From Planobispora rosea (GTDB lineage: Bacteria > Actinomycetota > Actinomycetes > Streptosporangiales > Streptosporangiaceae), in contig NZ_BMQP01000011.1 of assembly GCF_014648175.1 (NCBI RefSeq), positions 152,793 through 216,792 of the forward strand: DNA of 64,000 nucleotides, in the 5' to 3' direction. Shown piece after piece: positions 1 through 12,191 of the stretch; position 1 is the first letter of the stretch; each line of letters opens with the position of its first letter. Under the pieces are notes generated by a model. It saw only the letters and a list, made by a program, of their open reading frames with translations. It ran no database searches and had not been told where the DNA came from. Both the position numbers and the translations under genes were made by a program.

Positions 1-376
1 CCGGGGCGATGCGGGTGCCGAGCCAGAGCATTCCGAGGGCGGCCAGAACGAGCAGGGCCACCACCACGATCTTCCCTCTCCGGGTGAGCCGGACAGGCCT
101 GCGAGGATATCGGATGTTCTCCCCCGGGCCGGGCCTCCGGGCAGGTGCCCGGCGAGGCCGCCCCTGCGCGCGCCGGGGCCCTCCCGTCCGCACGCGCCCG
201 GGTTCTTCCGTCCGGGCGCCCGGGACCCGCCCCTCCTGCGCGCCCCGGGGCTCCACCGCCCGCAGACGCCGAGCCTGCATCGCCTGCATGTATTCCGGCC
301 CCACCACCTGCAGGTGCCGGGGTCCCCGCCCCTGCGCGCGCCGGGATCGTCGTGTCTGCGCAGTCGCCTTCATCAT
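1..376 (-). CDS. LysM-type single-pass membrane protein, N-terminal part (truncated by window edge)
   Basis: The minus-strand frame opens with two adjacent ATG codons (376-374 and 373-371) behind a GGGGAG-type ribosome site and runs off the window at base 1. The visible ~125 residues are a strongly basic, Pro/Arg/Gly-rich cytoplasmic stretch of about 100 residues, then KIVVVALLVLAALGMLWLG, a clear membrane segment, then GTRIAP. The LysM domain itself would lie beyond the edge and is inferred: in many actinobacteria the gene divergent from lexA encodes a small membrane protein with a LysM peptidoglycan-binding domain, followed by nrdR. The Arg/Pro-rich extension looks long for that family. The divergent promoters of this gene and lexA share the region holding the SOS box. 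Confidence 0.6.
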   Translation of the reverse strand, partial: MMKATAQTRRSRRAQGRGPRHLQVVGPEYMQAMQARRLRAVEPRGAQEGRVPGARTEEPGRVRTGGPRRAQGRPRRAPARRPGPGENIRYPRRPVRLTRRGKIVVVALLVLAALGMLWLGTRIAP

Positions 377-497
377 GGCCCCCCATCTCCCCGCCCGGGC
401 CGGACACGGGCGAAGAAAGATCGGCGAATCGAACACGATGTCGATCGAACTCCCGTACGATGTTGTACACCACGCCGTCGCCGATTTCGAGGACAAC

Positions 498-513
498 TCG
501 AACAATTGTTTGA
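498..513. promoter_or_regulatory. LexA binding site (SOS box)
   Basis: TCGAACAATTGTTTGA matches the actinobacterial/Bacillus-type SOS box TCGAAC-N4-GTTCGA at all but one position (GTTTGA instead of GTTCGA). It lies 73 bases upstream of the lexA start and 122 bases from the divergent gene, so it most likely mediates lexA autorepression and could also affect the LysM-type gene. Confidence 0.8.
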
Positions 514-585
514 AGATGATCTTCGATGGGAGTACGGTCGCTGTGTGCGACATATGGAATACGGACCGGGAGGCGAGAAGATCAC

Positions 586-1296
586 ATGAGCGAGCACAAA
601 GAGAACGGCTCGGTTGTCAGCGATCTGGCGGTGCGCAGGCGTGACTCCCTCGGCCTCACCCCCAGGCAACGCAAGATCCTTGAGGTGATCCGCGACTCCG
701 TGCAGCAGCGCGGCTATCCCCCGTCGATGCGTGAGATCGGCGAGGCCGTGCAACTGACCAGCACGTCGAGTGTGTCGCACCAGCTGACGGCGTTGCAGCG
801 CAAGGGCTATCTGAGGCGTGACCCGCACCGCCCCCGGGCGCTCGAGGTCCGCCTGCCCGGCGAGCCCGTCCTCTGGGTCGACCCCGACGCGAACACCGAG
901 GAGGCGTCGGTCAGCCGCCCGACCGCGGCATACGTGCCGCTGGTCGGCCGCATCGCCGCCGGCGGCCCGATCCTCGCCGAGGAGAGCATCGAGGACGTCT
1001 TCGCCCTGCCCAAGCAGTTGGTCGGCGAGGGCACACTCTTCCTGCTCCAGGTGACCGGTGACTCGATGATCGAGGCCGCCATCGCCGACGGCGACTGGGT
1101 GGTCGTGCGCCAGCAGCCGGTGGCCGACAACGGTGACATCGTCGCGGCGATGATCGACGGTGAGGCGACGGTCAAGACCTTCAAGCGCAGGGACGGTCAC
1201 GTCTGGCTGGTCCCGCACAACCCCAACTACGACCCGATCCCGGGTGACGAGGCCACCGTGCTCGGCAAGGTCGTGGCGGTGCTGCGCAAGCTCTGA
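586..1296 (+). CDS. lexA: LexA, SOS-response repressor
   Basis: 236 residues. The N-terminal winged helix (about residues 15-85, with [20 protein letters not shown]) binds SOS boxes. The C-terminal S24 domain carries the self-cleavage machinery: the scissile Ala125-Gly126 bond (RIAAGGPI), Ser160 (GDSMIEAA) and Lys197 (ATVKTFK). The spacing of these residues (35 and 72) equals that of E. coli LexA A84/S119/K156, so it should be fully autoproteolytic with RecA. The ATG at 586 is chosen over an upstream in-frame ATG at 526 because GGAGGCGAG sits just before it and the SOS box would otherwise crowd the gene. An SOS box lies upstream and a strong terminator downstream; it appears monocistronic. 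Confidence 0.95.
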   Translation: MSEHKENGSVVSDLAVRRRDSLGLTPRQRKILEVIRDSVQQRGYPPSMREIGEAVQLTSTSSVSHQLTALQRKGYLRRDPHRPRALEVRLPGEPVLWVDPDANTEEASVSRPTAAYVPLVGRIAAGGPILAEESIEDVFALPKQLVGEGTLFLLQVTGDSMIEAAIADGDWVVVRQQPVADNGDIVAAMIDGEATVKTFKRRDGHVWLVPHNPNYDPIPGDEATVLGKVVAVLRKL

Positions 1297-1395
1297 CCCC
1301 GCCGGCCCGTCGTTCGCGACGGCGGGCCCGGACGGATCCCCCTCCCCGAGCCTCCCCTGCGCCCTGCGCAGTCCCCACGCCTCCCCGCGTTTCGA

Positions 1396-1440
1396 CAGCG
1401 GCCGCCTGCCCTCTGAGGACAGGCGGCCGCTGCTTTGTTT
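1396..1440 (+). terminator. Rho-independent terminator of lexA
   Basis: A perfect 13-bp stem (CAGCGGCCGCCTG at 1396-1408 with CAGGCGGCCGCTG at 1420-1432) and an 11-base loop are followed by CTTTGTTT. The remaining bases up to about 1600 show no gene. Confidence 0.9.
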
Positions 1441-1607
1441 ACGGGCTTCCGAAACAGTGGATTTTATTCCTCGATAACCCGCCATTCCGCTCTCCCGGAA
1501 TGACGCATTTCCCCACTCATCGGATGAAGTCCCGTCCTCGGCGCACAGCGGGCGGCAGCGCGCCCTCCGGATCCGCCACACGGCGTTCACCCCGCGGATC
1601 CCGTCTC

Positions 1608-1636
1608 TTGACCCAGCGTGGTCATGGGGATACCTT
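1608..1636 (+). promoter_or_regulatory. Predicted chitinase promoter
   Basis: TTGACC (1608-1613), a 17-base spacer and TACCTT (1631-1636) form a good housekeeping-type promoter. Transcription would start near 1643, immediately before the inverted repeat at 1645, leaving a 5' leader of about 60 bases. Confidence 0.6.
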
Positions 1637-1644
1637 CGCTTCAT

Positions 1645-1665
1645 TAATAGGAAAGCTTCCTATTA
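1645..1665 (+). promoter_or_regulatory. Inverted repeat at predicted 5' end of chitinase mRNA
   Basis: Perfect 9-bp arms TAATAGGAA and TTCCTATTA are separated by AGC. It begins within a few bases of the predicted transcription start, so it could be a repressor operator or a 5'-terminal stabilising stem-loop. I recall similar AGGAA/TTCCT repeats before secreted polysaccharide-degrading genes in actinomycetes, but cannot verify that here. Confidence 0.55.
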
Positions 1666-1702
1666 GTTATCACCCCCCACGCAGGTAGGAGAGGTAGTCC
1701 TC

Positions 1703-3961
<2,259 letters not shown>

Positions 3962-4021
3962 TTTAACTCGCCATTGACTGATAAGCCAGATATCTCCTGA
4001 TATATCGGTCACCGCCCTGGA

Positions 4022-4027
4022 TAGTCT
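4022..4027 (+). promoter_or_regulatory. -10 element of leaderless patB/malY-type gene
   Basis: TAGTCT ends six bases before the GTG start at 4034, placing transcription initiation at or next to the start codon. The intervening GGGGCG is a poor ribosome site. The -35 is unclear; AT-rich palindromes (GATATC, GATATATC) lie at 3989-4006. Confidence 0.45.
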
Positions 4028-4033
4028 GGGGCG

Positions 4034-5197
4034 GTGACCGAGATCTCTTCCCTGAACGCGCTGACGTTGGAGAACCTGACCTCCCGGGACGGGATCAAAT
4101 GGTCCCACCCGGCACCGGGAGTGATCCCCGCGTGGATCGCCGACATGGACTTCCCGGTCGCCGCCGCGGTGCGCGACGCCCTGGCCCGCCGGGCCCACGG
4201 CGACCTCGGCTACCCCGCCTGGGACGAGCGGCACGACGCCGGCCCGCTGGCCCTGGCCTTCGCCGAGCGGATGGAGAGCCGGTACGGCTGGCGCCCCGAC
4301 CCGGAGCACGTGCGATCCTTCACCGACATCAACCAGGCCCTCCAGGTGATCCTGCACGTCGCCACCCGGCCCGGCGACGAGGTGGCCGTGCACGTCCCGG
4401 CCTACCCGCCGTTCCTGGAGACCTGCAAAGAGATGGGCCGTCCGGCGCTTCCGATCCCGATGGAACCGGCCGGCGACTCCTGGGGGTTCGACGCCGAGGC
4501 CCTGGCCGTCCGGCTCGCCGAGGGCCGCTGCCGCGTTCTGCTGCTGGTCAACCCGCAGAACCCGACCGGCCGCGTCTTCACCCGCGAAGAGCTGACCGGC
4601 CTGGCCGAACTGGCCGAGCGCCACGACCTCCTGGTGATCTCCGACGAGATCCACGCCGACCTGGTCCACACCCCCGGCGAGCACATCCCCTTCGCCACGC
4701 TGCTGCCGGAGCGGACGGTCACGCTCACCTCCGCCACCAAGGCGTTCAACCTGGGCGGCGTCCGCTGCTCGGTGGCGCACACCGGTGCGCCCGCCCTGCG
4801 CGAGGCCCTGGCCGCCCAGCCCACCCACCTGTACGGCATGGCGAACGTCTTCGGGGTCGAGGCGACCGTCGCGGCCTGGCGGCACGGAGACGACTGGCTG
4901 GCGGAGGCCAGGACGGTGCTCGACCGCAACCGGCACCTGATCGCCGAGCGGCTCCCCGACGGCGTCGGCTACCGGATCCCCGACGCCACCTACCTGGCCT
5001 GGCTCGACCTGTCCGGCCTCGGCCTGGCGGAGGAGCCCGCCGCGTTCCTGGAGCGCGAGGCCAAGGTCATGCTCAGCCCCGGCCCGCTGTTCGGCCCGGG
5101 CGGGGAGGGCTTCGCCCGGCTGAACTTCGCCACCTCCGGCCCGGTCCTGTCGGAGATCCTCGACCGGATCACCCGGGCCGTGAAGACGTCCTCCTGA
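4034..5197 (+). CDS. PLP-dependent C-S lyase / aminotransferase, PatB-MalY type
   Basis: 387 residues, a fold-type I PLP enzyme over its full length. Visible motifs are the N-terminal IKWSHPAPGVIPAWIADMDF typical of PatB/MalY cystathionine beta-lyases, NPQNPTGRVF, SDEIHADL and SATKAFNLGG, where Lys236 should form the Schiff base. Family members cleave cystathionine or other cysteine S-conjugates to a thiol, pyruvate and ammonia; the exact substrate cannot be read from sequence. It follows the chitinase by 72 bases but has its own promoter-like sequence and is probably separate. Convergent with the next gene. Confidence 0.85.
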   Translation: MTEISSLNALTLENLTSRDGIKWSHPAPGVIPAWIADMDFPVAAAVRDALARRAHGDLGYPAWDERHDAGPLALAFAERMESRYGWRPDPEHVRSFTDINQALQVILHVATRPGDEVAVHVPAYPPFLETCKEMGRPALPIPMEPAGDSWGFDAEALAVRLAEGRCRVLLLVNPQNPTGRVFTREELTGLAELAERHDLLVISDEIHADLVHTPGEHIPFATLLPERTVTLTSATKAFNLGGVRCSVAHTGAPALREALAAQPTHLYGMANVFGVEATVAAWRHGDDWLAEARTVLDRNRHLIAERLPDGVGYRIPDATYLAWLDLSGLGLAEEPAAFLEREAKVMLSPGPLFGPGGEGFARLNFATSGPVLSEILDRITRAVKTSS

Positions 5198-5252
5198 CCG
5201 CCTCCGGGATCCCGGCCGCCTTCACCTCCGGTCAGTGCCGCGCGGGCGGGAC

Positions 5253-6350
5253 TCAGGGGGTCGGTGTGGGCACCGGCAGGCGGCTGTCGACCGCCGTGGG
5301 GTCGGCGACCGCCTCCAGATCGCGGGTGAGCAGCATCCGGTGCACGAAGGAGGCCGGGGTGCCCGGGGCGAGGGCGAGGGTGGCGCGCAGGACGGTGAAG
5401 TCCCCTCTCACCACCTCGTCGTGCTCGATCTCCTCGGCGTGATCCCCGTACCGCGTGCCCTGGGTGGTCGGGGCAGCCGTGGTGAGCTCGGCGGTGAGCG
5501 CCTGCCTGACCGCGGTGATCGCGCCGCTCCTGGGCGCCACGCAGATCACGTTGACCGGCGTGTCGCCCGGGGACGCGGGGCGGCGCAGTCCGACGCCGTA
5601 GAGGGCCACCGCCCCCGAGCCCTGCGGCACGGTGAGCACCGCGGTGACGACGTCGCCGAGGCAGTCGGCGACGGCGGCGTGCGCGGAGACGTCCACCAGG
5701 GAACGCTCACCGCCGAGCACGGCGGAGACCGGCGCGGCGGCCGATCCCACGGCGACCGTGGAGCCGGTGACGACGACCTTGTTGAGCTGGTTCACCAGAC
5801 CGAGATCGATCAGCGGTCCGTCCGGATCGAGGGCGTGGTCGTCGGCGAGCGACAGGCCATCGTGGTCGCCGATCTTTCCCGGTCTGCCGCCCAGCACGGT
5901 CAGCTTGGTCTTGATCGCCTCGACGTCCACGCCGCCGTCGATGCGTACCGCCGTATCCGGCGGTACGCCGATCGAGACGGCGTGGTCGGCGGCGTAAGGG
6001 GTGATGCCCGTCCGTTCCGTCAGCGGCCGCCCCGCCCGGACCAGTTCGCCCAGGCCGTACCCGATGACGGGCAGCCAGGTCTTGTCCCGCCCCGGCCCCT
6101 GATCGGTGGCGAGACCGATGTCACGCCAGTGGGCCAGGTCACCGTACTCGAAGTGGAGGGCGGCGGGCCCCTCCCCCGAGACCTCGGCCATCGCCGCCCG
6201 CAGCCCGGTCGCAGCGGGCGCGGAGGCCGTGGGAGCGGCGGAGGCCGTACGGGCTCCGGGCTTCCCGCCGGAGCGGGGATCGCCGTCGCCGCCGGAGCAG
6301 CCCGTCGCGAACAGCCCGCCTGCCAGCAGGAACACACCGATACGTCGCAT
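5253..6350 (-). CDS. Lipoprotein of unknown function (paralogue of the gene at 6376-7368)
   Basis: 365 residues. The signal peptide ends in a lipobox LFATGC with lipidated Cys18, so the protein should be anchored to the outer face of the membrane. The mature part starts with a low-complexity Ala/Thr/Gly linker, then a globular region sharing with its neighbour the motifs YGDLAHWRDIGL, SIGVPPDTAVRIDGGVD, LGGERSLV, CLGDV and GVGLRRPAS. I recognise no catalytic motif or named family. The gene starts 25 bases after the paralogue stops, so the two form an operon. Same signal-peptide pattern and order of motifs indicate tandem duplication followed by considerable divergence. Confidence 0.8.
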   Translation of the reverse strand: MRRIGVFLLAGGLFATGCSGGDGDPRSGGKPGARTASAAPTASAPAATGLRAAMAEVSGEGPAALHFEYGDLAHWRDIGLATDQGPGRDKTWLPVIGYGLGELVRAGRPLTERTGITPYAADHAVSIGVPPDTAVRIDGGVDVEAIKTKLTVLGGRPGKIGDHDGLSLADDHALDPDGPLIDLGLVNQLNKVVVTGSTVAVGSAAAPVSAVLGGERSLVDVSAHAAVADCLGDVVTAVLTVPQGSGAVALYGVGLRRPASPGDTPVNVICVAPRSGAITAVRQALTAELTTAAPTTQGTRYGDHAEEIEHDEVVRGDFTVLRATLALAPGTPASFVHRMLLTRDLEAVADPTAVDSRLPVPTPTP

Positions 6351-6375
6351 GCCCGAACCCTAGTGCCAGCCGGAC

Positions 6376-7368
6376 TCAGGACGGGCCGGACTCCTGGTAG
6401 TCCTCCGGAGCGAGCGTCCGGAGGAAGAACGAGGCCGAGGTCGCGTCGGTGTGCCTGACCGTGGCCCGGAGCACCGTGAGGTCCTCGAATCCGACCTCGT
6501 CGTGGACGATCTCCCCGGCGTGGTCGCCGAACGGCTTGCCCAGGCGGTTCTTCCCCTCCGTGGTGAACCGGGTGGTGAAGTCCCCGCGCACGGCTGCGTG
6601 CCCGGCCGCCTGCGGCAGTACGCACACCACGCTGACCGGCCGGTCGGTCGCGGACGCCGGAGGCCGCACCCCCACCCCCTGGAGCCTCACCTCCGGCCCC
6701 GAGCCGACCTCCTGGGGATCCATTATGAAAGCGGCGGCGACGTCCCCGAGACAGGTCGCGATCGCGAGGTATCCATCCTTTCCGGCAAGTGTGGGCGATC
6801 CGCCGAGCACGTCCCTGACGGCCGACCCGGACGGACTCGCCGCGATGACGGAGCCGGTGACGGCCACGTTGCCGAACGGGTCGTCGGCGGAGGTCTGGAC
6901 GAGCATGCCGTTCTCCGAGGTGGCGGTGACGTCCTCACCCCGGGTGATCACTTCGTGCTCGCCGAGCCTGCGGGGCGCTCCTCCGGCCGCGACCAGCCTG
7001 TCCCGGACGGCGGCGGCGTCGAAGTCTCCGTCCAGTCGTACGGTGTCCGGCGGTATGCCGATGGAGATCGCCCGTTCGGCCCCGGACAGATCGCCGCCGA
7101 CCGGGTCCCGCCGTTCCGGGACGCCGAACGCGCCGAGACTGAAGGAGGCCATGTCCTGCCAGGGACGCTCCGTCTCCTGTCCGGGGGTCAGGCCGAGGTC
7201 CCGCCAGTGGGCCAGGTCGTTGTAGAGGAACGCCTGACTCGCCGGCGCGCTCTCGGCCACCTCGGCCATCGCCTCGGCCAGCTCTGTCCCGGAGGAGTCG
7301 CCGCCCGCCTGCGCGCAACCCGCCAGGGCCAGAGCCGCCGCCACCGTGAGCACACCGACACGCCGCAT
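6376..7368 (-). CDS. Lipoprotein of unknown function (tandem paralogue)
   Basis: 330 residues. MRRVGVLTVAAALALAGC is a lipoprotein signal with Cys18. Shared with the downstream gene are YNDLAHWRDLGL, SIGIPPDTVRLDGDFD, RRLGEHEV, VLGGSPTL, CLGDV and GVGVRPPAS. No known domain is apparent. It lies 55 bases downstream of leuS on the same strand and could be partly read from the leuS promoter, although a hairpin at 7382-7411 separates them. The pair may be a receptor or accessory unit at the cell surface, but nothing in the neighbourhood fixes a role. Confidence 0.8.
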   Translation of the reverse strand: MRRVGVLTVAAALALAGCAQAGGDSSGTELAEAMAEVAESAPASQAFLYNDLAHWRDLGLTPGQETERPWQDMASFSLGAFGVPERRDPVGGDLSGAERAISIGIPPDTVRLDGDFDAAAVRDRLVAAGGAPRRLGEHEVITRGEDVTATSENGMLVQTSADDPFGNVAVTGSVIAASPSGSAVRDVLGGSPTLAGKDGYLAIATCLGDVAAAFIMDPQEVGSGPEVRLQGVGVRPPASATDRPVSVVCVLPQAAGHAAVRGDFTTRFTTEGKNRLGKPFGDHAGEIVHDEVGFEDLTVLRATVRHTDATSASFFLRTLAPEDYQESGPS

Positions 7369-7381
7369 GGGAGAACCCTAG

Positions 7382-7411
7382 GGGACCTTCGCACCATGAT
7401 CCGAAGGTCCC
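7382..7411 (-). other. Hairpin between leuS and the lipoprotein pair
   Basis: Perfect 10-bp arms GGGACCTTCG and CGAAGGTCCC flank a 10-base loop. There is no U-run after it on the minus strand, so it may be a weak terminator, a processing site or an mRNA 3'-end stabiliser. Confidence 0.5.
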
Positions 7412-7423
7412 TCTCCGATGAGG

Positions 7424-9910
<2,487 letters not shown>

Positions 9911-9974
9911 GTTTTCTTCCCTCGGTGTCCGTCCGCACAGATGAACAGATGATCTGAATCATCCGACCCAATAG

Positions 9975-9999
9975 AAAAACCCTCCGCTCAGGCGAAGGG
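9975..9999 (-). terminator. Attenuator terminator in the leuS leader
   Basis: Read on the minus strand, CCCTTCGC (9999-9992), loop CTGA, and GCGGAGGG (9987-9980) form an 8-bp stem with one G-U pair, followed by TTTTT (9979-9975). It sits between the leader peptide and the leuS start codon, where it can end transcription before leuS. Confidence 0.8.
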
Positions 10000-10001
10000 C
10001 A

Positions 10002-10044
10002 GCCGCACCGGTGGGGCGTCTAGCGCCGGGAAGGCCGGTGCGGC
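10002..10044 (-). promoter_or_regulatory. Upstream (1:2-type) hairpin of the leuS attenuator
   Basis: A perfect 10-bp stem: GCCGCACCGG (10044-10035), inside the leader-peptide codons just after the Leu run, pairs with CCGGTGCGGC (10011-10002), which lies two bases before the terminator 5' arm. A ribosome stalled on the Leu codons would cover the first arm and prevent this stem. I could not settle which pairing acts as antiterminator. Confidence 0.65.
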
Positions 10045-10073
10045 CCGGTAAGCAGCAGGGTCGCGGCACGCAT
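10020..10073 (-). CDS. leuS leader peptide (17 residues, three consecutive Leu codons)
   Basis: The peptide is MRAATLLLTGPHRPSRR. Codons 6-8 are CTG CTG CTT (10058-10050), and the TAG stop is at 10022-10020. It precedes a hairpin and then a U-tailed terminator upstream of leuS, the standard arrangement for ribosome-mediated amino-acid attenuation, known for leucine and other amino-acid operons in bacteria including actinobacteria. Scarce Leu-tRNA should stall the ribosome on the Leu run and favour read-through into leuS. No Shine-Dalgarno is visible; the -10 hexamer ends six bases before the ATG, suggesting leaderless translation. Confidence 0.75.
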   Translation of the reverse strand: MRAATLLLTGPHRPSRR

Positions 10074-10079
10074 ATCTAA

Positions 10080-10085
10080 AGCCTA
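10080..10085 (-). promoter_or_regulatory. -10 element of the leuS leader transcript
   Basis: TAGGCT on the minus strand ends six bases before the leader-peptide ATG, so the transcript should begin at or next to that ATG. The -35 region is weak. Confidence 0.5.
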
Positions 10086-10475
10086 TCGCAGTCCGTAACG
10101 CTTTTCATGAGCACGGTACGGACGCGGCCCCGAACACGGTACGGAGGCGACCGAGCCGAATCCGGGACGCCGGGACCGGGGGGTCGGCACAATGGTGGGA
10201 CGTCACACGCGGGGCAGTCGGCACCCGGGCCGGTAGATCCGTTGTGACCTCGACTGTCCCTGCCGTTTACCCTTTTCACCGTGGCACACTCAGCAGCGCC
10301 GGGGCAGGGCCCTGATCCCACGGAGGCGGGCCTGCCGATGCAGGATCCTCCGACCGATCCCACCGGGCTTCAGTTCAGGGGGGCGTTCTCCCGTTTCCCC
10401 GCCGATCCCCCCGCTTCGCATGAGAGCATGCCCAATATTCCCAATTCGGGCACCCATACGAGAGGTAAGGAACCC
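10086..10475. other. Divergent intergenic region between the leuS leader and the membrane-protein gene
   Basis: About 390 bases. The minus-strand upstream part of the leuS promoter lies at its left end. An in-frame GTG at 10281 could extend the downstream gene by 65 residues, but has no ribosome site. I see no other gene or strong hairpin. Confidence 0.4.
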
Positions 10476-12170
10476 ATGGCCCCGGATGATTCCAGCCGGC
10501 CCCACTTGCCTCCGGCATGGGCCCCGGCCCCCGAACCCCCGCCGGCTTGGGCGAACGACCCGCTCGGCACCGGTACGGGCGGCACCGGCCCGCTCGGCAC
10601 CGGCCCGCTCGGCACCGGCGGCACCGGTCCGGGGCTCCCGCTCCCGCCGCAGGTTCCCGCCCCGGGCGACTCCTCGCGGCAGGCCTCCGTCCCGGGCAGC
10701 CGCTCGTGGCAGCAGATGTTCCAGACGCAGTCCTCCACCCCCGCGAATCCCCGATCGGGGGCGCCGGCTGCCGGCGCGCGGGATGACGACGGCCCGTCGT
10801 ACGGCGGGCCCGCCCAGGGAGATCCCGCCCAGGGCAGCTGGCCGCCCGTGGCCGCGACCGGCAGCTGGCCGCCCGTACCCGCGGCTCCGGCCCAGAGTTC
10901 TCGGGGCCCGGAGAACGGTGCACAGGCCCCCTCGGCCGATCCGTTCGCCAGGCACGACCCCTCCATGTCCGGCGATCCGTTCGCCAGGCACGACCCCTCC
11001 ATGTCCGGTGACCCGTTCGCCAGGCACGACCCCTCCATGTCCGGTGACCCGTTCGCCAGGCACGACCCCTCCATGTCCGGTGACCCGTTCGCCAGGTCCG
11101 CGCCCTTCGCGCAGACCTCCACGTTCAGCGTCCCCGCGCCCGCGGAGGCGGGCCGTTCCGGCAACGGCGGTCCGGTCGGCAACGGCGGGAGCCCGGGCGA
11201 CGGCGGGCATCCCGGCAACGGACATCCGGGTAACGGCGGGCCGGGCCAGGGCCACCCGCAGTCCCCCCAGGTCCCGCCGGGCGGCCACCTGAGCCGGGAC
11301 CCGTCCGACCCCAACCGGCCGTTCGTCACCGCCGGTCAGATCAGCGGGCCCAAGACCCCGCCGCCGGAGCGCCAGCAGGAGCTGTGGAACACCGTCTTCG
11401 GCGAGAACTACCAGGCCATCGGCGACGAGGGCGAGCTGGAGGAGACCGGCAGGCCGGTCTGGGTCTTCGCGCTCGCCGGGTCCGTGGCGATCGCGCTGGT
11501 CGGCGCGCTCATCTGGGCCTTCCTGGCCGGGCCGCTGGCCTCCGCCGACGAGGTCACCGAGCCCGTGGCCGACAGCAGCAAGCCCGCGGCCTCGCCGAAG
11601 ACGACCGCCAAGCCGAAGATCGGCCGCCTGCCGAAGTACCCGGGTGAGGCCTCGCCGGTCGCCGGCACCCTCACCGATGCCAACGCCGCCATCACCCTCG
11701 CGCGGCTCGGTGCCCCGTGGCGGCAGGACACCCGCCCGACGATGCCCACGACGTACGGCTTCAGCACCCGCCAGTACGCCCCGGCGGGCCAGGACTCGAC
11801 CGGGAAGAACCAGTACGCCCAGGTCATGTCCGGGCCGCTCTCACCCCGGCTGCGCAAGCACTACACCTCGCCGGAGAACCTGGCGCCGGTGATCAACGCG
11901 GTGGCGAACGCCGCGCGCAACAAGTTCTTCCCCGAGGGCAACAAGGCCCGCAAGACCGCCCAGCAGACCCTGTCGGTCAGCGGCCTCCCGGGCCAGCTGG
12001 CCGCCTACGAGATCACCTCCGGCACGGACACGACCACCATCGTCGTGGCCGCGGTGAGCACCGGGGCCGATCTGCCCGCGATCGTCTACATGTCGGTCCC
12101 GGAGAGCGGCGAGGAGCTGCTGCCCGACGTCAACACCGTCTTCAAGTCGATCAGGACGGCCGCCGGCTGA
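10476..12170 (+). CDS. Membrane-anchored protein with Pro-rich, repeat-bearing cytoplasmic half
   Basis: 564 residues from the ATG at 10476, chosen because GGTAAGGAACCC precedes it; a longer version from GTG 10281 is possible. Residues 1 to about 325 are low complexity (Pro, Gly, Ser) and include four exact 12-residue repeats DPFARHDPSMSG (about 155-202). One membrane segment follows (about 327-352, VWVFALAGSVAIALVGALIWAF), then an extracellular domain of about 190 residues. That domain aligns by eye with the C-terminal part of the protein at 53539-54522: GRLP, LARLGAPW, STRQYAP, PAIVYMSVP and DVNTVFKSI. I recognise no named family. Topology suggests an envelope-associated protein with a flexible cytosolic arm. 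Confidence 0.75.
   Translation: MAPDDSSRPHLPPAWAPAPEPPPAWANDPLGTGTGGTGPLGTGPLGTGGTGPGLPLPPQVPAPGDSSRQASVPGSRSWQQMFQTQSSTPANPRSGAPAAGARDDDGPSYGGPAQGDPAQGSWPPVAATGSWPPVPAAPAQSSRGPENGAQAPSADPFARHDPSMSGDPFARHDPSMSGDPFARHDPSMSGDPFARHDPSMSGDPFARSAPFAQTSTFSVPAPAEAGRSGNGGPVGNGGSPGDGGHPGNGHPGNGGPGQGHPQSPQVPPGGHLSRDPSDPNRPFVTAGQISGPKTPPPERQQELWNTVFGENYQAIGDEGELEETGRPVWVFALAGSVAIALVGALIWAFLAGPLASADEVTEPVADSSKPAASPKTTAKPKIGRLPKYPGEASPVAGTLTDANAAITLARLGAPWRQDTRPTMPTTYGFSTRQYAPAGQDSTGKNQYAQVMSGPLSPRLRKHYTSPENLAPVINAVANAARNKFFPEGNKARKTAQQTLSVSGLPGQLAAYEITSGTDTTTIVVAAVSTGADLPAIVYMSVPESGEELLPDVNTVFKSIRTAAG
10938..11096 (+). repeat. 36-bp in-frame tandem repeat, 4.4 copies
   Basis: Units start at 10938, 10974, 11010 and 11046, with a partial fifth copy to 11096. 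Units 2-4 are almost identical at the DNA level. Because the unit is 12 codons, copy-number change keeps the frame. Confidence 0.95.
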
Positions 12171-12191
12171 GGGCCGGGGACGGCCCCGGCC

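Noticed and set aside
7382..7411. Intrinsic terminator for leuS
   Set aside because: The stem is perfect but has no U-run on the minus strand, so it is listed only as a hairpin.
9911..10085. T-box riboswitch upstream of leuS
   Set aside because: No specifier loop or conserved T-box sequence was found; a Leu-rich leader peptide and attenuator explain the region better.
10281..10475. N-terminal extension of the membrane protein from GTG 10281
   Set aside because: No ribosome site at 10281, while ATG 10476 has one; kept only as an alternative.
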